64,000 nucleotides of DNA from positions 1 through 64,000 of the forward strand of contig CAZNPV010000003.1 of NCBI GenBank assembly GCA_964575025.1. The letters are read 5' to 3'. Both the position numbers and the translations under genes were made by a program. The notes under the pieces are model-generated. The model saw only the letters and a list, made by a program, of their open reading frames with translations, had not been told where the DNA came from and made no database searches. Within the stretch, counting starts at the first letter, position 1. Every line of letters begins with the position of its first letter. Below are positions 51,890-60,676 of the stretch, piece after piece. This stretch comes from JABMQB01 sp964575025. GTDB lineage: Bacteria > Bacteroidota > Bacteroidia > Bacteroidales > Prolixibacteraceae.

Positions 51890-54800
51890 TTACTTTTCTT
51901 CCGGGATAGTTATTTCCACTCTTGTTCCTTCTTCCAGGTCGATTATTTCGAGCCGGTATTTTTCGCCGTATTTTTCCCGGAGGAGATCCAGCCGCTCTTC
52001 ATTCATTTTTATGCCTTTGCCATTTTTTTCTGCTTCGATTTTTCTGGCAGCTTCCCGTCCGATCCCGTTGTCTTCCAGAACTATTTTTATTCCTTCCGCT
52101 ATTTTAAAAACTTCAATTTTTAATTTCCTGTCGGTATGTTTATTCTGCAAACCATGGATCACTGCATTTTCGGCAAAGGGTTGCAGCAGCATCGAAGGAA
52201 CCATGGTGTTTTGGATATCGATTCCTTCATCCACAAAAACGGTATAATCAAAATCAAAACGGAGTTTTTCCAGCTTTAAATACTGTTCCGTCATTTCCAG
52301 CTCTTCAGCCAGCGCCGACTCATGTTTTTCAGAATTTTTCAGCACTTTGCGGATCAAGCCTGCAAAATCAGACAAGTAAACATGCGCCTCTTTGCCTTTG
52401 TTCTGCTGAATCAGATTTTGCACAGAATTGAGGCTGTTAAACAAAAAGTGGGGGTTCATCTGCGAACGGATGGCAGTAAGTTCCAACTCGCGGAGCCTGC
52501 GTGATTGTTGTTCCTTTCTGAACCGCTGACGAGCCCGCCACCTTCCTGTTAATAAGGTAAGGGTGATTGCCAATAATAAGAATCCTAAAACAAGTATAAT
52601 AATCCGAAGTGTTGATCTGTCGATTTCTTTTTCCTGCGGACTGAGACTCGCTTCCGCTTTTTTGAAAGCCCTACCAAGCCCCTTTTCATAGCTTATAAAA
52701 TTCCCCTTTTTATCAAACACCAAAAAAACATCTGGTGCTAAAAACAACTCTTTGAATGTGATGCTGTCGTTTATAAAAAACAGATGTTTTGCCACAGGTT
52801 CAGCATGAGTTGTATATTCCTTCCATTCCCTGAAATTGCTTCCTTCATTGGCTATAACGAAATTTATGTGGCTGTTTTCTTTGACATATTCTTCAATTAA
52901 AAAACGTTGCCCGTACCAACTGGTGGTAATATGAAAAACAGTAGGTTTTCCTTTAAAGTGGTGAAAGGGGGTAACATGGTTGTTTAAATCGATAAACTTT
53001 ATATCCGGGACAAAGGTACCGGACTTCATTTTTTGTTGCTGTTTATGAAGGTGCTTTGCTTTTTCAACCACATCTATATCGTTGCAGTTTCTTATTATCA
53101 GCTGCAGATAACGATTGGCTGTTTCCAATGAATAGAAGGATCTATTATACGGATAATTATCGGGGAAGGAAATATCTTCATACAGTTGCGAGGCGATTTC
53201 CCTATACAGAGGCGAACCGTTTATCAGCATACGGGCATACTGTGTGACCTGTTCAATATCACGAAATCTTTTAAAACTTTCAATTCTTATCCCAAAACCC
53301 GGAAAGGTAAATCGGTTGGTAATCCGATAATGATACTCTAAATAAGAATTCATACACTTCCTCGATTCCAGCCCATACTCGTTGTATGTTGAAATAGCAT
53401 CGATTTTTTCAGATTTTCTTCTGATTTCTTCACTGTCTATTTCTTCAATGTTCTCAATTTCAAAAGTACTGTAAAAATCATCCTCCGACATTCTGTTTAA
53501 TGAATTCAGCAGAATGTAAATCCCGTTTTTTAAATAACTTTTTACTTCATTGCTTATAAACATTAAATCATCCCCGTCCAATGATTCTTTGTATTTCGAT
53601 ACTATTTTGTCAGTAAGTGTTATATATTCAAAAAGTTGATCTATGCCAATATTGCTACTAAATTTCCCCTGCCTTATCTGATCATTTAGTATATAGTTAA
53701 CACCAAATAATAAATCCGTATCAAAAATCAGGGAAGGCTGATTGAAATATTTATCCTTCAACTTCAATTCATTTCTTAATTCCAGCAATAGTGAAGATTC
53801 GGCTGTACGGTCTCCGGAAAATTTTACATTCCATGGAAATTTTTCACCCGTGGCCTCAAAACCCAATGAATCACCGGGTTTGGCATACATTATAACGGTA
53901 CCCGGGGCGTTATGCTTATTGTTATTTTCATTTTCAAAATAGATCAGCCCTTTTTTTGTAAAAGGGAAAGTAATTTCAAATGAGCCGTCCTTCCTTAAAA
54001 AAGTCGTAACGGTTTTCAGGTCCATGCCAAAAGGTTCTTCCAGGAAACGGATATGTACTTTATTGCTGAGTGGATTTTCAATTTTTCCTGAGAGGGTTAC
54101 TGTTTCAGGTTGAATCTTTTTACATGACCGAAGTTTCAGCTGTATTTCCTGAACATTCCATCTTGCATTGTATAACAAACTGTCTGCTAAATTCTCTACA
54201 ACATCCATCTTTATTGTTGAATAATCGGTAATAATTCCATTTTCTGTATTTAGCCAGTACTTTTTGTACCACCTGCCCGGCGTGAGGTTACTAAAATCCT
54301 GTTCGCCGAAACGTATAAATTTATCACCCGACTCCCTTACAATCAACTTATCATCAACAAGACAGTTGATTAGTAAGTTTTCGGAATTGATTCTTGTGTT
54401 GTGGAACCAGAGTAAAAACGAAACCAGTTCGGCATGTTTGTTAAGCTTTTCATGATTGATATAATCGATGATGTCTTGCCGGTCTTCATCGTCATACCCC
54501 TGTTCGATCAATCTGCTGTTGAATTTATTCAGCAGGGATTCCCGCCCGGCTATTGTAATTTTCCGGGAATTCAGGTTAATCAGAACTTGTATTTTGAACA
54601 TACAAAAAAGAGGCTCATAAGGATTGGTGACTGAAAAAACTCTATTTTCGTGAAACCCCGGGAAAAAGTAATCCGTGATATCTGTTTTTTGGCTACTGGG
54701 ATTCTCTTCCTTGTTTTCAAGGAGGGTAAGTCCCAGAATCATTTCTTCATCAGAAACAACCTCATCGACAGTTATTTTGAACCTCTTTTTTTTGAGGTCG

Positions 54801-54967
54801 TAAACTCTGTCTGAGCCATTTTGTAAATGAGAGAAACGTTTTTCTATTCTTTCAAAAATATATTCGTATCCTTCATTAAGCTTTAACTGAATGGTTTGTT
54901 CCTGTGCCTCACCTGAAAAAGCAATTTGTAAAAAAAGCATGGTGAGAATGAAAGCTGCCCGTTTCAT
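51890..54967 (-). CDS. LytS-type histidine kinase with cysteine-less TlpA/thioredoxin-like sensor
   Basis: This 1025-residue protein has a signal peptide (FILTMLFLQIAFSGEA) and a large periplasmic region to about residue 785. Residues 285-375 form a DUF4369-like beta-sandwich (SGKIENPLSNKVHIRFLEE, VIMYAKPGDSLGFEATG); 390-640 are helical; 650-770 match a TlpA-like thioredoxin (FVPDIKFIDLNN, FKGKPTVFHITTSWYGQR, cis-Pro745 in LAPDVFLVFDKKGNF). At the active site, WCGPC has become W684-Y-G-Q-R688, so it cannot do thiol chemistry there. A single membrane helix (786-807) leads to a LytS kinase: His840 in NPHFLFNSLNSVQ, N-box ENAVIHGLQNK, G-box LEDNGIGRE. First of a three-gene set with the TlpA-like protein and LytTR regulator. 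Confidence 0.9.
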   Translation of the reverse strand: MKRAAFILTMLFLQIAFSGEAQEQTIQLKLNEGYEYIFERIEKRFSHLQNGSDRVYDLKKKRFKITVDEVVSDEEMILGLTLLENKEENPSSQKTDITDYFFPGFHENRVFSVTNPYEPLFCMFKIQVLINLNSRKITIAGRESLLNKFNSRLIEQGYDDEDRQDIIDYINHEKLNKHAELVSFLLWFHNTRINSENLLINCLVDDKLIVRESGDKFIRFGEQDFSNLTPGRWYKKYWLNTENGIITDYSTIKMDVVENLADSLLYNARWNVQEIQLKLRSCKKIQPETVTLSGKIENPLSNKVHIRFLEEPFGMDLKTVTTFLRKDGSFEITFPFTKKGLIYFENENNNKHNAPGTVIMYAKPGDSLGFEATGEKFPWNVKFSGDRTAESSLLLELRNELKLKDKYFNQPSLIFDTDLLFGVNYILNDQIRQGKFSSNIGIDQLFEYITLTDKIVSKYKESLDGDDLMFISNEVKSYLKNGIYILLNSLNRMSEDDFYSTFEIENIEEIDSEEIRRKSEKIDAISTYNEYGLESRKCMNSYLEYHYRITNRFTFPGFGIRIESFKRFRDIEQVTQYARMLINGSPLYREIASQLYEDISFPDNYPYNRSFYSLETANRYLQLIIRNCNDIDVVEKAKHLHKQQQKMKSGTFVPDIKFIDLNNHVTPFHHFKGKPTVFHITTSWYGQRFLIEEYVKENSHINFVIANEGSNFREWKEYTTHAEPVAKHLFFINDSITFKELFLAPDVFLVFDKKGNFISYEKGLGRAFKKAEASLSPQEKEIDRSTLRIIILVLGFLLLAITLTLLTGRWRARQRFRKEQQSRRLRELELTAIRSQMNPHFLFNSLNSVQNLIQQNKGKEAHVYLSDFAGLIRKVLKNSEKHESALAEELEMTEQYLKLEKLRFDFDYTVFVDEGIDIQNTMVPSMLLQPFAENAVIHGLQNKHTDRKLKIEVFKIAEGIKIVLEDNGIGREAARKIEAEKNGKGIKMNEERLDLLREKYGEKYRLEIIDLEEGTRVEITIPEEK

Positions 54968-55099
54968 GATTGTTGAAAATTGGTTTAACCAAAGTTTACA
55001 TTTTTATTTAGTATATAAAAGGCCGGTTTATCAAACGGTTGAGTTGGATTAGCAAACGGGATGTAAAAAATAATGAATCCACCCTTAAAGAAGAGGGCA

Positions 55100-55813
55100 T
55101 TAAAACCGGCAAACCAGGCTGAACGAGTGGGGGCTCAGGGCCGGAGTGAGGGTGATGTTCCGGTTGCTCCGGAAAGGATGCCAGTTTTTTAACGGCTTCA
55201 CATGATACACCAGATTTGCCGATAACATCCCGATGCCGGCACCCACCAACACATCGGGCAGCCAATGGTCGTTGTTGGTTATCCGCAGCAGACCGGTAGC
55301 TGTGGCAAATACAAATCCACTGCAGGCCAGCAGCGGTTCGCTATCTTTAAACTCATGAAACAATACGGTAGCCCCGGCAAACGCAACAGCAGTATGACCC
55401 GAAGGAAAAGATAATCCGGTTCCCCGGGGCGGCTCCGTTGCGGCCAGTGATTTCAGTGAATACACCACCATAGAGGACACAAGCTGCGAAAAAAACAGGT
55501 ATTTGGACTGATCAAAAACCGTGTTCGCATGCCGGAATCCCAGCAGATCGTAACCATACATCTGTGCCATGGGGACAAACCGGAAGTAGTCATCGATGCT
55601 GCAATCTGTATCCGGGAAAAAATCATGAATATCGTATTTTATCTTTCCGACATTCAACAATGAACCGGCCGTTATCAGGCTGACCGGCAGGATCTGTTTT
55701 TTCAGGAACGGCTTCTCCCGGACATTCCCCACCTGAAGCGTATCTTTGTCCGAAGCCTCCAGAGGGAACCAGGGAATCACCAGAAATATCAGAAAAATTG
55801 CTTTACCCTTCAT
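55100..55813 (-). CDS. PAP2-family phosphatase
   Basis: This 237-residue membrane or exported protein has an N-terminal hydrophobic segment and the PAP2 motifs: KSLAATEPPRG (phosphate-binding Lys and Arg), FPSGHTAVAF (catalytic His), and RITNNDHWLPDVLVG (second His and Asp). Family members dephosphorylate lipid phosphates such as undecaprenyl pyrophosphate or phosphatidate. The tail (NITLTPALSPHSFSLVCRF) lies over a GC-rich repeat-like stretch near 55110-55150, so the true C-terminus may have been altered by a repeat. A TATGTTTG -7 element (55841-55848 on the minus strand) lies upstream. Confidence 0.86.
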   Translation of the reverse strand: MKGKAIFLIFLVIPWFPLEASDKDTLQVGNVREKPFLKKQILPVSLITAGSLLNVGKIKYDIHDFFPDTDCSIDDYFRFVPMAQMYGYDLLGFRHANTVFDQSKYLFFSQLVSSMVVYSLKSLAATEPPRGTGLSFPSGHTAVAFAGATVLFHEFKDSEPLLACSGFVFATATGLLRITNNDHWLPDVLVGAGIGMLSANLVYHVKPLKNWHPFRSNRNITLTPALSPHSFSLVCRF

Positions 55814-55840
55814 ACAGTAAACCGGTCCTGTTGTTCGTTA

Positions 55841-55848
55841 CAAACATA
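55841..55848 (-). promoter_or_regulatory. Possible -7 element for the PAP2 gene
   Basis: On the minus strand this reads TATGTTTG, matching TAnnTTTG, 28 bases upstream of the start codon at 55813. No clear -33 box is seen. Confidence 0.35.
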
Positions 55849-55995
55849 GGAAGTTTAATTTACTTTTCCGGCACCTCTTTCCGTAGAAGATACCCGCAAT
55901 TCCCGGTTCCGTTTTTTTTCCTTTAAAATTTACCCTTATTCTGAACCCTTCGGTTCAGCTTACGTATGATTACAACAAACACAGCCCTGTAAAAA

Positions 55996-56736
55996 ATGAA
56001 CAACCGCGAATTTGGTTTGCTTATACTGTTTTTCCTTTTTCTTCCTTTCCGGCCTGCCCCGGAAAGGCATATGATGAACCTTATGAACCAGACCGATGAT
56101 TTTACCCTTCTCCGGGAAAAAATGGTAACCCGGCAACTGGAGGCACGAGGGATAACCGACAGAAGTGTGTTGCATGCTTTTAGGACGGTTGAGCGGCACC
56201 GTTTTGTCCTTCCCGAATACCAGATGCTGGCATACAGCGACCAGCCTTTGCCTATAAAAGAAGACCAGACCATTTCACAACCGTATGTCGTAGCATTCAT
56301 GACGGAACAGCTTGATCTTAAAAAAAAGGATAAGGTGCTGGAGGTCGGCACCGGTTCGGGGTATCAGGCGGCCATTCTGGCACAGCTTTGCGATACGGTC
56401 TACACCATTGAAATCTTTAAAACCCTCGTACAGGATGCAAAAGAACTTTTCCGGGATCTCGGATACCACAACATATACGTTAAACAGGGGGACGGTTATC
56501 TGGGCTGGCCGGAACATGCACCCTTTGATGCCATCATTGTCACCTGTTCCCCAACCCGGATTCCTGATCCTTTGGTAGCCCAGCTTGCCGAAGGGGGAAG
56601 GCTCATTATTCCTGTCGGGAGGAAATTTGCCCAGAGCCTGGTCCTCATCCGCAAAAAAAAGGGCCGGTTAACTCAGCAAAAAGTCCTTCCGGTAAGGTTT
56701 GTCCCCATGATCAACGAGGACGGTAAAAGCTATTAA
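55996..56736 (+). CDS. pcm: Protein-L-isoaspartate O-methyltransferase with N-terminal hydrophobic segment
   Basis: This 246-residue enzyme methylates isoaspartyl residues to start repair of damaged proteins, using S-adenosylmethionine. It has LREKMVTRQLEARGI, the substrate motif PLPIKEDQTISQPYVVA, and the SAM-binding motif EVGTGSGYQAAILA. Before this core is a 25-residue segment (EFGLLILFFLFLPFRPAP) that looks like a signal peptide or membrane anchor, not present in standard cytosolic Pcm. A start at one of the internal Met codons (56071, 56074 or 56083) would remove it. If the longer start is used the enzyme may be exported or membrane-tied; its SAM supply would then be puzzling. Confidence 0.9.
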   Translation: MNNREFGLLILFFLFLPFRPAPERHMMNLMNQTDDFTLLREKMVTRQLEARGITDRSVLHAFRTVERHRFVLPEYQMLAYSDQPLPIKEDQTISQPYVVAFMTEQLDLKKKDKVLEVGTGSGYQAAILAQLCDTVYTIEIFKTLVQDAKELFRDLGYHNIYVKQGDGYLGWPEHAPFDAIIVTCSPTRIPDPLVAQLAEGGRLIIPVGRKFAQSLVLIRKKKGRLTQQKVLPVRFVPMINEDGKSY

Positions 56737-56745
56737 CAACAAATT

Positions 56746-59304
56746 TTATTCTGCCCGCTTTTTACTGGGTGTCATTTTATGTTCACGCCGCATTTCAAAA
56801 ATATCGGTGCTGATGGAATAATCGCCGATCAGATGCTTGCAGAAATAATCCGCTTTCAGCCAGAAAAAGTATTCGGTATGATCGCCAAAACCGTGGCGTT
56901 GCCCCGGCATGATAAAAAATTCGAACCGTTTTTTTGCCTTGATCAGGGCATTGGCCATCCGGTAGGTATTCCCCGGGTGGACATTGTTGTCCATATCGCC
57001 GGTTACCAGCAGGAGGTGGCCCCTGAGGTTTTTCGCCAGTTCGGAGTTTTTTTCAATATCATAGATAAATTTTGATTCTCCCTTATCGTCAATCTCCTCT
57101 TTCACGCCGTGGTGTTTTTCGCTCCACCACCGGTTATAGATGTTGTTTTCGTGGTTTCCAGCCGACGAAACCGCTGCTTTATAAAAATCGGGGTATTGGA
57201 GCAACGCTGCTGTTGACATAAAACCGCCCCCTGAGTGGCCTGAGATGCCCACTTTTTCAATGTCGATAAATTTATGGCGGTCCGCCAGTTGTTCCACCAC
57301 ATATTTTTTATCCGCAAGGCCGTAATCGCGCAGATCGTTGTAGCCATAGTTGTGGTACCATTTTGAGCGGTTCGGATGGCCGCCACGGTTTCCCAGGGTA
57401 ATGATAACAAATCCCAGTTGCGCAAACCGGTCGGTACGGTCCATACGAGCCGAAAAAGCAGCATTCACAGATTCTGTCTGCGGCCCCGGATAGACATATT
57501 CAAGAATGGGGTAAAGGTTGTTCGAATCAAAATCGAAGGGTTTGTACATCACCCCGTAGAGATCGGTAATTCCATCGGCAGCTTTGGCTTTGAAAGGTTC
57601 CGGGAATTGGTAACCGGCAGCAAAAAGGTTCGTCAGATCTGCCGTTTCCAGCTCCAGAACCAGGCGTCCTTCGTTGTCCCGGATCTCCGATTTCGGAACG
57701 GTATTAACCCGTGAGTAATTGTTCACAAAAAAACGGTAAGAGTCGCTCATCTCCACCTCGTGGGTAAAATTTCCCGGATTCAGAAGTTTCAATCCCGATC
57801 CGTCGAGGTTGACCCTGTACAGGTGTTCGTAATACGGATCCTCCCCTTCCTCGCGGGCGTTGGCTGTAAAATAGAGTACCCTGTTTTTCTCATCCACCTT
57901 AACCACCTGGTTGCAATGCCAGGGGCCCTCCGTAAGGCGGTTTTTCAGGTTTCCTTCGGTATCATACAGATAAAAATGAGCCCAGCCGTCGCGTTCCGAC
58001 CAGTGGATCATCTCTTTTTCATTGTTCAGCAACACCGGATTATGTATTTCCACATAGGTATTCAGCCTTTCCCCGATCAGTGTTTTTACTTCTCCGGTTT
58101 CGGTATTTGCTTCGCAAACATCTATTTTATGCAGGTCGCGGCTGGTACGGACAAAATAGAGCCTCTCCGAAGAATCAGACAACCAGAGATTGGGAACATA
58201 CTCTTCGATCTGTTCCTTATGGGTATAATTTCTTCGGGCAATGGAAAGGGTCTGGTCAGTAAAAGCAGAAACATCTATTTCCTTTCCTTTCTTTTTTTCC
58301 ATGTCGAAGACCCAGAGTTCTTCCTGGGGAGCTTCCTTCTCGCCCGGCATCTGGTATTTATAGGTTTCCAGATCGGGGCGTGGCTGGTTTATTGCGTTGA
58401 TCACCCAGAGGGCTTTCACATGGCGGCTGTCGTCGCGTGTGAGCGCAAATTTTTTCGAATCAGGAGACCAGTAAATGTAGGCCCGTTGCCTTTTCCGGCT
58501 CTCCTTTTCAATGGTTTCCTCATCGTCGTTTTCTTTGGGTGTATACCCCCCTCCAAAAGCATAATCCTTTACGCCTTCCGTGGTTAATTGATGTTCCACA
58601 ATGGTGGTATCGGGTTCGTCCTCTTCTTCCTCAAGGGCTTTCAGGAAATTTTCCTTATCCATCCAGTAGAGGTTGTAATCGCGTGCAAAAACAACATACG
58701 AACTGTCGGGCGAAATGGAAGCCCATCCGGGATGCTCTTTCTCTTCTTTCCAGTCTTCCTGTTCATACAACTCTTCAGTCTGGAGGTTGTATTCCAGGTG
58801 AAACACCTTCTTTTCCGGCTTCTCTTTTTTTGCATTGTCTGCTTTATCCCCGGTTTTTGTGGTATCGCTCTTTGCCTCCGCTTCCGTTTCTTTTTTTTCC
58901 TCATCCTGAGAACTGGTTACATCAAACTGAAAAACCGTATCTTCCTTTTTAAATTTGGGTTCGATGGGTGGCAGGTGCTGCCAGTCGTATGGATCTTTCG
59001 TGATCTGTGTCAGCATGGCCGCCATTTTATGGTTATCAAAAAGCGGCGTTTTGGATTTTTTATCCAGGTCAACCAGATAAAAAAACGAACCTTCCGAAGT
59101 TTCATATTTGTACCAGAATTTATCACCTGTCCCGAGCCAGTTCGGACGTACCGAAGTGCTGAAGACCATTCGTTCAATTTTTTCCGGCGAAAAACGTTCC
59201 GCCAGGCGATAGTTGGCTTTGGTTACCGGTTCACGCTGTGCAAAACCAGGTACCTGTATCAGCGTACCTGCCAATACAAATAAAGGCAAAAGTCGTTTTA
59301 ACAT
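56746..59304 (-). CDS. S9-family (dipeptidyl-peptidase IV-like) serine peptidase
   Basis: From ATG 59304 this is an 852-residue exported peptidase with a signal peptide (LLPLFVLAGTLIQVPGFAQ). The N-terminal two-thirds form a DPP IV-type propeller (SWASISPDSSYVVFARDY-like blades); the C-terminal is the alpha/beta-hydrolase with nucleophile Ser in GISGHSGGGF, Asp in VTGDMDNNVHPG and His in PGQRHGFG. It removes dipeptides or cleaves short peptides in the periplasm. A Lys/Glu/Asp-rich insert (KKETEAEAKSDTTKTGDK and on) lies in the first blade region. Starting at 59358 would add 18 residues before the signal peptide. Confidence 0.92.
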   Translation of the reverse strand: MLKRLLPLFVLAGTLIQVPGFAQREPVTKANYRLAERFSPEKIERMVFSTSVRPNWLGTGDKFWYKYETSEGSFFYLVDLDKKSKTPLFDNHKMAAMLTQITKDPYDWQHLPPIEPKFKKEDTVFQFDVTSSQDEEKKETEAEAKSDTTKTGDKADNAKKEKPEKKVFHLEYNLQTEELYEQEDWKEEKEHPGWASISPDSSYVVFARDYNLYWMDKENFLKALEEEEDEPDTTIVEHQLTTEGVKDYAFGGGYTPKENDDEETIEKESRKRQRAYIYWSPDSKKFALTRDDSRHVKALWVINAINQPRPDLETYKYQMPGEKEAPQEELWVFDMEKKKGKEIDVSAFTDQTLSIARRNYTHKEQIEEYVPNLWLSDSSERLYFVRTSRDLHKIDVCEANTETGEVKTLIGERLNTYVEIHNPVLLNNEKEMIHWSERDGWAHFYLYDTEGNLKNRLTEGPWHCNQVVKVDEKNRVLYFTANAREEGEDPYYEHLYRVNLDGSGLKLLNPGNFTHEVEMSDSYRFFVNNYSRVNTVPKSEIRDNEGRLVLELETADLTNLFAAGYQFPEPFKAKAADGITDLYGVMYKPFDFDSNNLYPILEYVYPGPQTESVNAAFSARMDRTDRFAQLGFVIITLGNRGGHPNRSKWYHNYGYNDLRDYGLADKKYVVEQLADRHKFIDIEKVGISGHSGGGFMSTAALLQYPDFYKAAVSSAGNHENNIYNRWWSEKHHGVKEEIDDKGESKFIYDIEKNSELAKNLRGHLLLVTGDMDNNVHPGNTYRMANALIKAKKRFEFFIMPGQRHGFGDHTEYFFWLKADYFCKHLIGDYSISTDIFEMRREHKMTPSKKRAE

Positions 59305-59336
59305 AGTATTATAATTTCTAATTTTGATGCCTGAAA

Positions 59337-60320
59337 TTAATAATTCTTTTCGATCCATGAAATTACCTCATCGGTACGAAGCTCCCGCATGCACCTGAAA
59401 TGTTTTTTAGGACATTTCTCATAGCCTAATTTTGAACAGGGCCGGCATTTCAGATTTTTAACCTCCATAATTTTCGAATCCGGGTGAGGCAGATAGGGTA
59501 CCATTCCAAATTCAGGGATTGTATTTCCCCAGAAAGAGAGTATTTTTTTCCGGAAGGCTGCTGCGATGTGCATCAATCCGGTATCGTTGGTGAGCACAAG
59601 CCTGGCATGTTTTATGATATCTGCCGATTCCCCGAGGGATGTTTTGCCGCATAGATTGATGATCCTCTCCGGAACCTGTGAACGCAATTTATCTCCTTCT
59701 TCCTGTTCTTTACTGCCCCCCAGCAAAAGAATGGGTTTATCCGTCATGGCACAAATCTCAGCCACTTTATCCAGGGGAAGTTTTTTGGTACCGTACGTGC
59801 CGGCAATCACAAAAGCGATATAGCCTTCCCGGAATTTCTCACTAAGAAGGTGAAAATCATACCGGCGGGCCTCAGGAATAAAAAAATCAAGGCCCTGGTT
59901 ATCATGGTGTATATCAAAAACAGAAAGAGTATCCAAATAGCGATCCACGATGTGAACATCCGGCAGTTTATTGATTTTGAAATTAACAACCAACCATTTT
60001 TGAAAATTCAGTTTTTTAAATGAGAAGGCAGGAATCTGAAGCCTGTTTTTTATCTGGTTGCTCCGGATATTCTGATGCAGGTCGATAATATAATCAAACT
60101 GCTCTTTCTCCAGTTCATTGATCAACTCAGACAATTTTTCGGTAAGTGTATGAATCTTTGAAATATACGGATTTGCTTCCAGGATACATGCAAATTTCTC
60201 TTTGGTCACAAAATGAATTTCGGCCTCAGGGAGCTGTTTCTTCAAACATCTCACGACGGGCGTTGTCAGCACAATATCGCCGATGGAACTGAACCGTATA
60301 ATAAGAAACTTGATCGTCAA
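59337..60320 (-). CDS. Glycosyltransferase family 9 (heptosyltransferase-like)
   Basis: This 327-residue enzyme has the GT9 pattern: IKFLIIRFSSIGDIVLTTPV at the N-terminus, a middle Rossmann motif, and LVLTNDTGLMHIAAAF followed by the C-terminal PCSKLGYEKCPKKHFRCM. It should transfer a sugar (often heptose) from a nucleotide donor during lipopolysaccharide core or surface glycan synthesis at the inner membrane. It is followed by the S9 peptidase gene after 32 bases on the same strand. Confidence 0.9.
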   Translation of the reverse strand: MTIKFLIIRFSSIGDIVLTTPVVRCLKKQLPEAEIHFVTKEKFACILEANPYISKIHTLTEKLSELINELEKEQFDYIIDLHQNIRSNQIKNRLQIPAFSFKKLNFQKWLVVNFKINKLPDVHIVDRYLDTLSVFDIHHDNQGLDFFIPEARRYDFHLLSEKFREGYIAFVIAGTYGTKKLPLDKVAEICAMTDKPILLLGGSKEQEEGDKLRSQVPERIINLCGKTSLGESADIIKHARLVLTNDTGLMHIAAAFRKKILSFWGNTIPEFGMVPYLPHPDSKIMEVKNLKCRPCSKLGYEKCPKKHFRCMRELRTDEVISWIEKNY

Positions 60321-60421
60321 TTGCTGTACACTAAAATTCTGTTTATAAAAGTATCGATTACCAACCAGAATACAAATAAAAAATACTCAGGGCATTTGGG
60401 GATCAGGGTAAATTTAGCCTG

Positions 60422-60664
60422 TTACACCGATTCAACCAGCACCACTATTTTATTGTCTTTGTTTTCGATCACGCCTCCATCGACCGTAAAAAGATGCTTT
60501 TTGCCGTTTTTATCAATCACCCGGATTGTACCTTTATCCAAAGTGGAAATGATAGGGGCATGGTTTTTCAGAATTTCAAAACTGCCTTTGGTTCCGGGAA
60601 GTTGTACCCGCTTAACTTCGCCGTTAAAGATTTTTTTATCGGGTGTCAATATTTCCAGATACAT
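60422..60664 (-). CDS. atpC: ATP synthase F1 subunit epsilon
   Basis: This 80-residue protein is the beta-sandwich part of the epsilon subunit (MYLEILTPDKKIFNGEV, FEILKNHAPIISTLDKG, VDGGVIENKDNKIVVLVES). The C-terminal helical hairpin found in E. coli epsilon is absent, as is usual in this phylum. It sits in the central stalk of the ATP synthase and may regulate hydrolysis. The ATG at 60664 is preferred over a TTG at 60670. It starts 12 bases after the atpD stop; other atp genes are not in the window. Confidence 0.93.
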   Translation of the reverse strand: MYLEILTPDKKIFNGEVKRVQLPGTKGSFEILKNHAPIISTLDKGTIRVIDKNGKKHLFTVDGGVIENKDNKIVVLVESV

Positions 60665-60676
60665 TTTCAATCAGGA

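Noticed and set aside
54990..55095. A GAATCCACC...AAAGAAG motif shared with 2704-2721
   Set aside because: Too short and degenerate to call a repeat family from two copies.
55923..56351. 142-codon open frame opposite pcm
   Set aside because: Antisense shadow of the Pcm coding sequence.
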